Source: Deltaproteobacteria bacterium (lineage in GTDB: Bacteria; Myxococcota; Myxococcia; SLRQ01). From it: 17,506 nt of DNA. Numbering within the stretch: position 1 is the first letter of the stretch; each line of letters opens with the position of its first letter. This document shows, piece after piece, positions 1-8,110 of the stretch. The position numbers and the translations under genes are program-made. The stretch lies in NCBI GenBank assembly GCA_007128675.1, contig SKWY01000375.1, positions 1-17,506 on the forward strand, written 5' to 3'. The notes beneath the pieces are model-generated. The model saw only the letters and a list, made by a program, of their open reading frames with translations. It did no database searches and was not told the origin of the DNA.

Positions 1-1201
1 CTCGGCTGCCTCGCATGCCGAGCCGAGACAAGGTCTCTCGGACCACCTCATCCAATAGGAGAGCCGCTTGTCTCCGTTTACTCGAAAGACTCCTTGCGGC
101 TCTTTCGGCGCTCTTTTCGGCCTGCGCAAGCTCCTTTCTTGCTTCTTCCAGGAGGCTATCGTGGCTCTCGATGTCCTCGAGCTCCGCGCGCAGTCGATCG
201 GCCGATTCGCAAGCAGCGGCGAGATCGCCGCCGTGACGCCGAGCCAACCGGCGCAATGCAACGAGACGACCCTCCACTCTCTCCATTCTCGCCGGATCGG
301 CGTCCACACTTCGAGCGTAGGCTCCAAGCTCCCTGCCCGTCTCCGATAGCAGGGCCATCGCCGACTCTATCGACTCGACATGCGGCACGAGAGCGGGATC
401 CAGCCTTGCGCATTCTTCCAGCCCGCGAACCAACCGGGCCAAGACGGCCGCGACCGCGTCATCATTAGAGTAGAGCCGCGACTCGGCCTGCGAGGTCCCC
501 TCTCGCAAACGATCCGCTCCAGCCAGAATGCGCCGCTCGGCCTCCAGCTCCTCGACCTCCGTGGGCCTGGGAGAGAGAGCCTCCAGCTCTGATAGCTGAA
601 ACCTCAAGAAGGCTCCCCGTTCGGCCCGGGCTTCGGGATCACCGTCGAGCTTCTCCAGCTTCTCTCTTGCAATGCTCAAGGCCGACCAGGCCCGCTCATA
701 GCTCGATCGCAAGTCCAGGATCTCGGGCGCCGTGGCCGAAGCGAAGTCGTCAAGGAGAGTCAATGCTTCGCCCGGCCTAGTCAACGAAACATGCTCATGC
801 TGGCCAGATAGCGTAACGAGCCCGCCGCAGAGCTCCGCGAGCGTCGCGACCGTGGCCAAGCTGCCGTTGATGTAGACCCTGTGGCGCCCTTTCGCGTCGA
901 CGACCCGGCGCACGACCATCACCCCATCGGTGGCTGGGAGCCCCTTATCCGAAAGAGCCGCATCCAAAGAGTCACGAGCGGGCTCATCACAGGGCTCGAA
1001 CATCGCCTCGACCACCGCCTCCTTCGCCCCGGCACGGACTAGCTCGGCGCTCGCGCGCCCGCCTATGGCGAGACAGAGGGCGTCGACGAGCAGCGACTTG
1101 CCGGCGCCCGTCTCTCCGGTCAGCACGTTGAAGCCCGGCTCGAAGCGTACCGACAGCCTCTCGATGAGCGCGAAGCTCTCGACCTTGAGCTCTCGAAGCA
1201 T
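1..1201 (-). CDS. recN: DNA repair protein RecN (C-terminus cut by left edge)
   Basis: RecN is an SMC-like ATPase that acts at double-strand breaks and supports RecA-dependent recombination. About 400 N-terminal codons are present and the frame stays open to base 1; family members are usually about 550-570 residues, so the C-terminal ATPase half lies outside the window. The protein starts MLRELKVESFALIERL, followed by Walker A GETGAGKS at residues 29-36 and the family motif LSGQHEH, then Glu/Arg/Ala-rich sequence typical of the coiled-coil arm. The ATG at 1201 is preceded by a strong ribosome site (GGGAGGA, about 5 nt spacing). It lies downstream of nadK on the same strand with a gap of about 180 bp, an arrangement common in bacteria. 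Identification is firm from motifs; only the missing end limits it. Confidence 0.95.
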   Translation of the reverse strand, partial: MLRELKVESFALIERLSVRFEPGFNVLTGETGAGKSLLVDALCLAIGGRASAELVRAGAKEAVVEAMFEPCDEPARDSLDAALSDKGLPATDGVMVVRRVVDAKGRHRVYINGSLATVATLAELCGGLVTLSGQHEHVSLTRPGEALTLLDDFASATAPEILDLRSSYERAWSALSIAREKLEKLDGDPEARAERGAFLRFQLSELEALSPRPTEVEELEAERRILAGADRLREGTSQAESRLYSNDDAVAAVLARLVRGLEECARLDPALVPHVESIESAMALLSETGRELGAYARSVDADPARMERVEGRLVALRRLARRHGGDLAAACESADRLRAELEDIESHDSLLEEARKELAQAEKSAERAARSLSSKRRQAALLLDEVVRETLSRLGMRGSR

Positions 1202-1380
1202 TGAGTCCTCCCGCGGGGCCCACCTGGGCCGAGCACTGCGCGCCCGTATAGCACGCCCGTGGCCCCGGGACCAGTCGCAATCAAGCGCCAAAACACGCGT
1301 CCCGTCGGCGCGCCTGCCGTCGACTCCAAGAAACCGCGCTAATCCACGTGCCGCTTCACGGCGGCTCGCCGGCGACTTGC
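1202..1380. other. nadK-recN intergenic gap
   Basis: This 179-bp GC-rich spacer separates two same-strand genes. Apart from the recN ribosome site at its left end I see no convincing promoter, terminator or small gene. The gap is long enough for recN to have its own promoter, but none stands out by eye. Confidence 0.4.
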
Positions 1381-2229
1381 CTAGCCTCCCCAGCCAAGCT
1401 TCTGTCGAAGGACCTGGAAGAAATGAACCTCCGGGTCACGTACGAGATGGACGCTGCGCCTTGCCTCTCTCGCGATTACCACGTCGTTCGGCCGCAGAGG
1501 CCTTCCCCTCTGGCCGTCGAGCGTCAAATAGAGGTTCTCCCCGCGGGGTGAGACCTTCAGGCTGACAACAGAGGTATGAGGTACCAACAGAGGCCGCTGT
1601 GAGAGCGTATGGGGACATATGGGGGCGATGATCACTCCACGCAGAGTAGGATAGATGATCGGGCCGCCGGCGGATAAGTTGTAGGCGGTGGAGCCTGTGG
1701 GAGTGGCCACTATGAGCCCATCGGCGCGGTAGCTTGCGACATCGCGCTCATCGATGCGGCAGGTCAGCTCGAGCATCCTGGCCAAGGCCCCCTTGGTAAC
1801 GACGGCGTCGTTCAGGACCAGCCCGGAGAGCACTCGGCGCCCGTCTCTGACGAGATCGATCCGAAGGAGCATTCGCTCCTCGACGGTGACCTCGCCTTCG
1901 AGAGCCTGCTCGAGAAGAGGGTAGAGTCGATCTCTCGTTATCTCCGTCAGAAAGCCGAGGAAGCCGACATTCACGCCGAATATGGGCACCTTTGCTCCGG
2001 CCAGCAGCCCAGCTCCGTGGAGCAGCGTTCCGTCCCCGCCCACGCTTATCATGAGATCGGCCTTGCGAAGGCTCGCGGTCCTAGCGCCTCGCGCGCGGGG
2101 AATCTCTGCGGCCGTGCCTTCGTCGAGAAGGACCGTCTTACCCCGTTCGCGAAGCCACCGGCGCAGCTCGATTGCTACCCTAAGCGCCTCTCCTCGCGGC
2201 TTGGCGACAATGGCGATCGTAGTTGACAT
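1381..2229 (-). CDS. nadK: NAD kinase (ATP-dependent NADP+ synthesis)
   Basis: NAD kinase phosphorylates NAD+ to NADP+ in the cytoplasm. The product is 282 residues, normal for the family. Visible motifs are the nucleotide-binding GGDGT at residues 64-68 (SVGGDGTLLHG), the conserved LNDAVV segment, the diagnostic TPTGSTAYNLSAGGPI block, and PHTLSQRP near the C-terminus. The frame is open far upstream because it runs antisense through rarA, but the ATG at 2229 gives the typical MSTTIAIVAKP beta-strand start with an AGG about 8 nt upstream, so I use it. It diverges from rarA and precedes recN on the same strand. In some other bacteria nadK and recN are adjacent and co-transcribed; here the gap of about 180 bp leaves that open. 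Confidence 0.95.
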   Translation of the reverse strand: MSTTIAIVAKPRGEALRVAIELRRWLRERGKTVLLDEGTAAEIPRARGARTASLRKADLMISVGGDGTLLHGAGLLAGAKVPIFGVNVGFLGFLTEITRDRLYPLLEQALEGEVTVEERMLLRIDLVRDGRRVLSGLVLNDAVVTKGALARMLELTCRIDERDVASYRADGLIVATPTGSTAYNLSAGGPIIYPTLRGVIIAPICPHTLSQRPLLVPHTSVVSLKVSPRGENLYLTLDGQRGRPLRPNDVVIAREARRSVHLVRDPEVHFFQVLRQKLGWGG

Positions 2230-2278
2230 GCAACCTGGAACGTAGCACTCGGAGCAGCTCGGGGATACCTTGTGGCGC
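2230..2278. promoter_or_regulatory. Divergent nadK / rarA promoter region
   Basis: This is about 49 bp between two divergent start codons and must hold (or overlap) signals for both genes unless promoters lie inside the coding regions. It contains the nadK ribosome site (AGG about 8 nt before 2229) and a small dyad GAGC-A-GCTC at 2252-2260. I cannot assign -35/-10 boxes with confidence. Confidence 0.35.
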
Positions 2279-3631
2279 ATGAGCACTGGCGATCTCTTCG
2301 AGCACGCAAGCAAAGAGGACTCCATGAGCCTCCCCCTGGCCGAGCGGCTTCGTCCGCGAGAGCTTGGCGATCTCGTTGGACAGGAGCACCTCGTCGGTGA
2401 AGGCAAGGTGCTAAGACGAGCAATCGAGGCCGACAGGATCCCTTCGATGATCCTTTGGGGGCCTCCCGGCACCGGCAAGACGACCCTCGCCCGCATCGTG
2501 GCAAGCCATACCTCCGCTAGGCTCGTCCCCTTCTCCGCCGTACTGGGAGGGGTCAAGGACATACGGGCCATCGTGGAGGAGGCCCGAAGGAGGCTTGCCG
2601 AGCGAAGGCAAAGAACCATCCTTTTCGTGGACGAGATCCACAGGTTCAACAAGGGGCAGCAGGACGCTCTTCTCCCCCACGTCGAGGCGGGAACCGTGAT
2701 CCTGATCGGCGCGACGACGGAAAACCCCTCATTCGAGGTGAACGCCGCCCTGCTTTCGCGCTGCCGGGTCTTCACTCTTCACCCCCTCTCCAAGGACGCC
2801 ATAGGCAAGGTGGTCGAGCGAGCCTTCGATGCCCTGGGGATCGAGGCCGACGAGCAGGCAACATCCCTGCTCGTGGCGCAGGCCGACGGTGACGCCAGGC
2901 GCGCGCTGACCGCTCTGGAGCTGACCGCCGATGTGGCGCGGGCAAGCGGAGCCGAGCATATCGACGGCGACATGATAGCCGAGGCCGTCTCCAGGGCCCT
3001 TCGCCACGACCGAACCGGCGATGCTCACTACGATGTCGTAAGCGCGTTCATCAAGAGCCTTCGAGGCTCCGATCCCGACGCCGCCGTCTACTGGATGGTA
3101 AGGATGCTCGACGCAGGCGAGCCACCACGATTCATTCTTCGAAGGATGATTATCTTCGCGGCCGAGGACATCGGAAACGCCGATCCGAAAGCCCTTTCCG
3201 TGGCCCTCGACGCGGCACGGGCCTTCGAGTGGGTAGGCCTTCCCGAAGGAGCAATACCCATGTCGATGGCGGCGACTTACCTTGCAGGGGCGCCAAAATC
3301 CAACGCGGCCTACCTGGCCCTGGGCAAGGCTCGAGAAGACGTGAAGGCTCACGGCTCCTTGCCTGTCCCCATGCATCTGCGAAACGCTCCAACCGAGCTA
3401 CTCGAAAAGATGGGAGCGGGAAGAGGCTACCGCTACCCACACGATCACCCTGGAGGCTTCGTCGCAGAGGATTACCTGCCAAGGGAGCTTGTCGGGAGCA
3501 TCTACTACTCTCCAACGAGACGGGGCGCCGAGTCCGCCATGGCCGAAAGACTAGAACGCTACAGGCAGGCAGCGAAGAGCTCTCGACAAAAGGACGTCGC
3601 CAAGGCTCGTGGCCGCTCGAACCAGGGGTAG
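2279..3631 (+). CDS. rarA: Replication-associated recombination protein A (RarA/MgsA AAA+ ATPase)
   Basis: RarA is a tetrameric clamp-loader-like AAA+ ATPase that acts at stalled forks with SSB. About 450 residues from the ATG at 2279, a normal length. The N-terminus carries DLF and PLAERLRP, then Walker A GPPGTGKT (residues 61-68), Walker B ILFVDEIHRFNKGQQDA, sensor 1 IGATTENPSFE, the arginine-finger region ALLSRCRV, and GDARRALTALE (sensor 2). The C-terminal tetramerisation part has APKSNAAY, PVPMHLRNAPT and YRYPHDHPGGF, all family hallmarks. Start choice is uncertain: a TTG at 2270 has GGGGA upstream, and an ATG at 2324 has AGAGGA about 6 nt upstream, but starting there would lose the conserved DLF segment. 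It diverges from nadK; the next gene is about 146 bp downstream. Confidence 0.95.
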   Translation: MSTGDLFEHASKEDSMSLPLAERLRPRELGDLVGQEHLVGEGKVLRRAIEADRIPSMILWGPPGTGKTTLARIVASHTSARLVPFSAVLGGVKDIRAIVEEARRRLAERRQRTILFVDEIHRFNKGQQDALLPHVEAGTVILIGATTENPSFEVNAALLSRCRVFTLHPLSKDAIGKVVERAFDALGIEADEQATSLLVAQADGDARRALTALELTADVARASGAEHIDGDMIAEAVSRALRHDRTGDAHYDVVSAFIKSLRGSDPDAAVYWMVRMLDAGEPPRFILRRMIIFAAEDIGNADPKALSVALDAARAFEWVGLPEGAIPMSMAATYLAGAPKSNAAYLALGKAREDVKAHGSLPVPMHLRNAPTELLEKMGAGRGYRYPHDHPGGFVAEDYLPRELVGSIYYSPTRRGAESAMAERLERYRQAAKSSRQKDVAKARGRSNQG

Positions 3632-3701
3632 AGGAATCGGATGATGCCCGGCTCGTCTTGCAAGACCCCACGAGATCGAGTTGACCAAAGGCATCCATTT
3701 G

Positions 3702-3718
3702 ATCGACGGTCCGTCGAT
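3702..3718. promoter_or_regulatory. Perfect 8-bp dyad, candidate operator or hairpin upstream of the yidD operon
   Basis: ATCGACGG-T-CCGTCGAT is a perfect inverted repeat with a 1-nt centre, 60 bp before the yidD start and 70 bp after the rarA stop. The almost absent spacer favours a protein-binding dyad over an RNA hairpin. A second, smaller inverted repeat (TGGGC-ctgaa-GCCCA, 3725-3739) follows, then a TATATG at 3743-3748 that could serve as a -10 box. No clear -35 is visible. Either element might instead end rarA transcription, although neither has a T-run. Confidence 0.35.
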
Positions 3719-3777
3719 AGTCGCTGGGCCTGAAGCCCACCCTATATGAGAGGCACTGCTACCCGCATGGAGCGCCC

Positions 3778-4317
3778 ATGGAAGGAAGGTCGAGCCCCGA
3801 ACCATCGCAACGCGACCCCTCGCGCCGTCGCAAGTTGGCCCCAAGCCACCGCCCGCAAGCGCACCAGGTTTTCACCATTGCACTTTTTCTTGTCGCGATG
3901 CTCTTGCCATTGCCGGTAGACGCCGAACCTTTCGGGCCCTTCGATGCTCCAGGCCACCCCGTCACTACCGATGCACGGTCAAAGGGATCGCAAGAGACTG
4001 AACGCTCCCTGGCGCCGGCCCACTTCCTTGGGCTCTCCCAGAGATTCTACAGTCTGTTCGTAAGCCCTCTTCACGGGGCTCGTTGCAGCCATCGCCCAAC
4101 CTGCTCCGCCTATGCCATGGCCGCCGTCCGTCGTCACGGCACCGTCGTTGGCCTCTGGCTGACCGTCGATCGCTTGATGCTCGACTCCCGCTCGAGCTCA
4201 CTGCGCATGCTCCCGGCGATCCAAACGCCGGGAGGAGTTCGTTACTTGGATCCCCTCGAGAACGCTCTATTCTGGCAAGCTCGAAGCCAGCCGGAGACAG
4301 AAGGAGAAACGCGTTGA
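3778..4317 (+). CDS. yidD: YidD-domain protein with N-terminal hydrophobic extension
   Basis: YidD (DUF37) proteins are small factors linked to YidC-dependent membrane protein insertion. The domain is at about residues 88-150: RFYSLFVSPL, then C-x5-C in CSHRPTCSAYA (Cys103, Cys109), and RRHG with GLWLTVDRL, matching the family pattern of SPL, PTCS-Y and HG. The protein is 179 residues whereas stand-alone YidD is about 70-110. The extra N-terminus has an Arg/Lys-rich segment, a hydrophobic stretch (about 31-47) and a possible signal-peptidase site after VDA49, suggesting membrane anchoring or export. The ATG at 3778 has GGAG 5 nt upstream. The stop overlaps the TTG start of the next gene, so the two are translationally coupled. 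The symbol rests on the domain only; function may differ. Confidence 0.82.
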   Translation: MEGRSSPEPSQRDPSRRRKLAPSHRPQAHQVFTIALFLVAMLLPLPVDAEPFGPFDAPGHPVTTDARSKGSQETERSLAPAHFLGLSQRFYSLFVSPLHGARCSHRPTCSAYAMAAVRRHGTVVGLWLTVDRLMLDSRSSSLRMLPAIQTPGGVRYLDPLENALFWQARSQPETEGETR

Positions 4318-5420
4318 GATCCCTCAATCACCTCTTCGCCATAATCTGTCCCTTCGCCGTCCTCGCGATCATGGCGCCCCCCCTCACTGTCGAGGCTCGC
4401 TCTTTGAGTGACGGAACCGAGTTGGAAGACAAAGGGGTAGAAACAGGAAGCCCGCGGCCAGAGGCTGGTAAGGCCATGCAAGCTGATGAGGCAAAGAGCC
4501 TTGAAGCCGACATAATGCGGGAACAAGAAGCACCCCAAGCGAGTAGCGGCCTGACCCGCCATGGTCCGCGAGACGACCTCGTTCGCAAGTTCGCCGATCA
4601 TCTGCTCGAGCAAGGCGATGCCTACCGGGCCATCGGCGAGTACAAGAGGTATCTCTTTCTATCCCCAGGCGCCGATGACGAGGATCTGGTTTACTACCGA
4701 ATAGCTCTTGCCTACCTCGTCGGCCGTCAAGCCGTTGCGGCGCTGCCTCTTTTCGAGCAGGTAGCAGGCGATCCCGCGGCTCGTCCCGAGGTTCGCCACG
4801 CTGCCTGGGCGGCAACCGGCAAGGCCTTCTTCAATCAAGACAGGTGCGATGACGCCGCCCTTCATCTAGGCAGCCCGCCTGCGAATCTCGATGATCGCAA
4901 CATACTTTCATGGGCCGCTTACACCAGGGGTCATTGCTACCTGAAGGCCTTCGAGCTCGAGGAGGCGGCAAGGGCCTTCTCCAGCGTTTGCTCCGAGACG
5001 GTGTGGTCGAAACCGGCCGCGGCACTCGAAAATGAGCTATCGAGCCCTCCTCGCTTCTCTAGGCGCAGCCCCACCCTTGCGGGCATACTTTCTCTCGTGC
5101 CAGGTCTTGGTCACCTCTATCTTGGAATGTGGCCCACGGCTTTTGCCGCCGCCACGTGGAACGGCGCTTTCCTCTGGGCGATGTATGAGACCGGCCGCTC
5201 GGGCCATTGGGGCCTGTTCTCTCTTCTGGCCCTTCTAGAGTGGGTCTGGTACAGCGGTACCATCTACGGAGCGGTAGCCGGAGCCTTCAGGCACAACAGA
5301 GATGCTCGGCTCAACTACCTCGACTCCTTGGAAGCCGCGCATCCTGGCCCGGGCGCCCCACCACAGCCCACGCTCCCGGACACGAGGCAGCTCGATCTCT
5401 TCGGGCTCGGCTCCTTCTGA
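4314..5420 (+). CDS. Exported TPR-like protein with C-terminal multi-TM (TM2-like) domain
   Basis: I do not know a named function. The product is about 368 residues. A TTG at 4314 is chosen as start because it overlaps the yidD stop (TTGA) and has AAGGAG about 8 nt upstream; it also gives a signal peptide (hydrophobic 4-21, possible cleavage after VEA28). Residues about 90-235 show helical repeats resembling TPRs (ADHLLEQGDAYRAIGEYKRY; YYRIALAYLVGRQAVAALPLF; AWAATGKAFFNQDRCDDAAL). From about 252 a membrane region begins with SPTLAGILSLVPGLGHLYLG, like the glycine/proline-rich turn of TM2-type domains, followed by two or more hydrophobic helices to about 325 and a Pro-rich tail. Coupling with YidD suggests a joint envelope role, perhaps in membrane protein assembly; this is inference. 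Confidence 0.75.
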   Translation: MRSLNHLFAIICPFAVLAIMAPPLTVEARSLSDGTELEDKGVETGSPRPEAGKAMQADEAKSLEADIMREQEAPQASSGLTRHGPRDDLVRKFADHLLEQGDAYRAIGEYKRYLFLSPGADDEDLVYYRIALAYLVGRQAVAALPLFEQVAGDPAARPEVRHAAWAATGKAFFNQDRCDDAALHLGSPPANLDDRNILSWAAYTRGHCYLKAFELEEAARAFSSVCSETVWSKPAAALENELSSPPRFSRRSPTLAGILSLVPGLGHLYLGMWPTAFAAATWNGAFLWAMYETGRSGHWGLFSLLALLEWVWYSGTIYGAVAGAFRHNRDARLNYLDSLEAAHPGPGAPPQPTLPDTRQLDLFGLGSF

Positions 5421-5449
5421 CGGCCCCTATGGATGCATCCCAGCCGTGC

Positions 5450-5523
5450 GGCGGTGCCCACCGCCTCCGCTCGCCTGCCGCTCGTTGCCGGAAGCAAGGA
5501 CCCCAGCGCTCGAGATTCTCGAG
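5450..5523. terminator. Candidate bidirectional terminator between convergent genes
   Basis: Two inverted repeats sit in the 128-bp gap between the convergent TPR/TM gene and the Cys-repeat lipoprotein gene: GGCGGTG-cc-CACCGCC (5450-5465) and CTCGAG-att-CTCGAG (5509-5523). Neither is followed by a T-run, so this is not a textbook intrinsic terminator, but position and stem quality suggest transcript-end function. Confidence 0.35.
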
Positions 5524-5548
5524 AACTGTCGGACCGTGAGCGGATCCA

Positions 5549-6934
5549 TCAGAGGCAGTAGCCAATCTGCGGAGCACAGAAGTGGGCGAAGACGTGAGGC
5601 TCATCCTCGTCGGGCCTCGCACACAAGAGTAGGGGCTCGGGCTCGTTGACGACGTCGAAGGAACGACAGATCGTTCCGGCCTCTCCGCAGCTCTGCCCTT
5701 CGACGGCACAGCTGTAGACAACGGACGAGCAGTTCATGCCCGATGGGCAGCTGTCGGTCTCCGGATCGCAGGGGGCGCCGCAGAAAGTGCCTTCTCCTTC
5801 AGTAATGGGGCTAAGGCAAGTATTTGGCGGATCACAGTCACTGCAGTCGTTACAGTGTTGGCCGCCGGCCGGGGAGCACTCCCCTGCCTCGCACCAATGA
5901 AGGTAGGGACACCAGTTGTTCGCCTCGCAGAAATCCACGCACTCCCCTTCCCGGCAAGAGAGCCTGAGTGGACAGTCGGCGGTGATCTCACAACCTTCCT
6001 CGCACCGCCCATCCGAGCAGAGAGTTCCCATCGGGCAATGCTCGTCGATGTAGCAAGGACCCTCCTCGACACAAATGTGGCGCTGCACGTCGCAAATGGT
6101 TCCTTCGGGACAGTCGTAGTTGGATTGACAGGCCGCTTGCGTCTGACAAAAGCCGAAGATGTTGCAGAAGCTATCGGCCCCGCAGTCCCGATCCTCGGTG
6201 CAGGCACACCGGCCGCTTTCGGGATCGCAGATGAGACTTCCGGGGCAAGAATCGTTCCCAGTGCAGCGGCAGATCCCGTCGTCGTCAATCTCGAACCCAG
6301 CCGGGCAGCAGCCCGCGCCAAGGCAGACACAAGCATTGACAGCTGCGGAGTAGACGTGATCCTCGGGACAGCAAAGATCCATGGCGCAAGCGCAACCTTC
6401 CGTCGAAGGCTGATAACGATGGCCCGGCGGGCAGCATGAATCGCCGCGACAAGCGCAGCCCCCCTCGTCCTCGTCCCACTCCGTATCGTTTGGACAGCAT
6501 GCATCGCCGGCGCAGACGCACCGGCTCGACTGCTCGTCGAAGATGAAATCTCTTGGACAGCACTCCTCCATTGCGCAAACGCAGGCGCCGAGCCCATCCT
6601 CCACGGAGACAAACTGGTAGCCCGGTTCACAGCAGTCCTCATGCTGGCACACGCACCTGCCTTTCTCTTGCGGATCTATGAGATAGCCCTCGGGGCAGCA
6701 GTAGTCGCTGACGCAGACGCAGCCCCCGGTCTCGCAGACGTAGCCCGACGGACAAACCGAGTCCTCGGCACACACGCACCTTCCGTTTCCCTCTTCGTCT
6801 AGCTGGACCGCGTAACCCGACGGACACCGTGCAACGAACTCACTACGGCTGCACCCAGCCACCGACACCATCACCATCAAGGCGATAAGGGTTGGCATGG
6901 AGAGAAGGAGACGATGCATTGGACGAAGGCTCAT
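5549..6934 (-). CDS. Cysteine-rich repeat lipoprotein
   Basis: No named family recognised. The 461-residue product has a lipoprotein signal (hydrophobic 9-26, lipobox VAGC, Cys28). Residues 37-250 form ten tandem units of 19-24 residues with the pattern C-P-x-G-x(8-14)-C-x-C-x(4)-C; between several units the last and first cysteines are adjacent (CC). A second part (251-461) has irregular EGF-like or 'CxxDxxCPxGxxC' spacing. About 73 cysteines in total, implying a heavily disulphide-bonded extracytoplasmic protein. Such proteins are typical of Myxococcota and relatives, where they are thought to be surface-exposed. The ATG at 6934 directly follows the TAG of the upstream vWA gene, so the two are surely co-transcribed. 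An alternative start is Met6. Acidic composition and lack of catalytic motifs suggest a structural or binding role. Confidence 0.8.
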   Translation of the reverse strand: MSLRPMHRLLLSMPTLIALMVMVSVAGCSRSEFVARCPSGYAVQLDEEGNGRCVCAEDSVCPSGYVCETGGCVCVSDYCCPEGYLIDPQEKGRCVCQHEDCCEPGYQFVSVEDGLGACVCAMEECCPRDFIFDEQSSRCVCAGDACCPNDTEWDEDEGGCACRGDSCCPPGHRYQPSTEGCACAMDLCCPEDHVYSAAVNACVCLGAGCCPAGFEIDDDGICRCTGNDSCPGSLICDPESGRCACTEDRDCGADSFCNIFGFCQTQAACQSNYDCPEGTICDVQRHICVEEGPCYIDEHCPMGTLCSDGRCEEGCEITADCPLRLSCREGECVDFCEANNWCPYLHWCEAGECSPAGGQHCNDCSDCDPPNTCLSPITEGEGTFCGAPCDPETDSCPSGMNCSSVVYSCAVEGQSCGEAGTICRSFDVVNEPEPLLLCARPDEDEPHVFAHFCAPQIGYCL

Positions 6935-8020
6935 CTAGAGAAGAAGCTGATAAAAGATGCGCACGTGACTTCCCGGTGGCGGAACATAGCCTCCAAGAAA
7001 CTGGATCGATAAGGAGTCGACATCCCAGCTCCAGCCGCTCAAGGGATCGCGCTCTATGACGTTGTCGTCCACCTCGACCCGGATTGTGTCCTCCTGGGGC
7101 TGGGCGGATAGAGGAAAGACCTTGCGTAGCCCCGCGAAGCGCAGCCCGAGCCGCACCAATGAGTCGGTGAAGTCGACGGTGCATATACTCTCGACGAGCC
7201 CTCCCGTGCCTCCCGCGACGATCTCGTAGCGGAAGCCCGGCGCCGCCTCTGCCTTCCACAGATGCTCGTCTCCCGGCGGAACGCAGCCATCGGGTACATC
7301 GCCGATGATCACGGAGACCGAGATTCGGCGCTCATTGCCGGCGCCCTTCAGAGCGCGAAAGCGACGCACGAAGTACTCCGGCTCTCCCAGGGAAAGATCG
7401 TCCTCGTCACTGACGATGACGACGGCCAGATCCGCCTCCTCGCGAATGAAGCCCGCATTGGCACCTGTAAGGTGCGGCTCGGTAAGCGCGGCAAGGGACG
7501 CCGCCAGCCCCGCTTCCTCGCGAAGGCGGGTCGCCGGAATGTCCACGTGACTTCGAAAGGCGGACGCGGGGTCGGGGTGGTCGGGGCTGATTATGCGCGG
7601 CTCATCGAAGAGTTCTCCCTGGTAGCCCGGCCCCTCTCTAGTCATGTCGGTGGTGGTGACCCCGATCTGGTAATCGATCTGCTCATCTAGAAGGGTGCTT
7701 ATGAACTCGTCGAACGCCTCGGCGAGACGGCGGCGGTTATTCTCCATAGTCCCCGTGTTGTCGATGACCCAAAGGATATCGACGCGGGCATCGCCCTGTA
7801 GATAAGCGTCGATCTGAGTAGGCCCGCGGACCTCGGGAGGAAACAGCTCGGGCCTTACGAGATCCACCCTGTCGAGATCGGCCGCCACGTGCGGAGCCGC
7901 CGACGCTCTTACGGGCTCGAGCTCGGGGCTCACCACAGCCTCACCGACCGTGGGACGATCGCACCCCCAGCCGGCCGACATGAGAAGGAGCCCAAGCGCC
8001 ATGCACGTCAGAAGCCGCAT
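6935..8020 (-). CDS. vWA-fold lipoprotein with variant MIDAS motif
   Basis: The product (361 residues from the ATG at 8020) is a predicted lipoprotein: a hydrophobic signal ending AGWGC, lipid attachment at Cys20, although Trp at -2 is unusual for a lipobox. A Pro/Val-rich linker leads to a von Willebrand A-like domain: VDILWVIDNTGTM (MIDAS, residues 87-92), QIGVTTTDM and VVIVSDEDDLS around residue 200. The usual family form is DNSGSM; here both Ser are Thr, which can still offer hydroxyls to a metal. A C-terminal beta-rich region ends with VPPPGSHVRIFYQ. An in-frame GTG at 8038 would add six residues, but the ATG puts Arg directly before the hydrophobic core. The gene sits between another vWA lipoprotein (90 bp upstream) and the Cys-repeat lipoprotein (no gap). 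Ligand binding or adhesion is a guess. Confidence 0.8.
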   Translation of the reverse strand: MRLLTCMALGLLLMSAGWGCDRPTVGEAVVSPELEPVRASAAPHVAADLDRVDLVRPELFPPEVRGPTQIDAYLQGDARVDILWVIDNTGTMENNRRRLAEAFDEFISTLLDEQIDYQIGVTTTDMTREGPGYQGELFDEPRIISPDHPDPASAFRSHVDIPATRLREEAGLAASLAALTEPHLTGANAGFIREEADLAVVIVSDEDDLSLGEPEYFVRRFRALKGAGNERRISVSVIIGDVPDGCVPPGDEHLWKAEAAPGFRYEIVAGGTGGLVESICTVDFTDSLVRLGLRFAGLRKVFPLSAQPQEDTIRVEVDDNVIERDPLSGWSWDVDSLSIQFLGGYVPPPGSHVRIFYQLLL

Positions 8021-8110
8021 ACCAAGAAAACCTATCACATAGGTTCGACGCTGTCGGCCGGCATCGACACTTTGGGCCAGGTGAAATGGCGATCGCTTGG
8101 ATCCTCGATC

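Noticed and set aside
930..1565. Plus-strand 211-residue open frame
   Set aside because: Antisense to the recN start and nadK end; Ser/Arg/Pro-rich shadow sequence.
2230..2775. N-terminal extension of NAD kinase into rarA
   Set aside because: The extra 182 codons are antisense to rarA and the ATG at 2229 gives the normal NadK start with a ribosome site.
5734..6642. Minus-strand 302-residue open frame in another phase
   Set aside because: Lies wholly inside the Cys-repeat lipoprotein gene, whose frame has a signal peptide and regular repeats.
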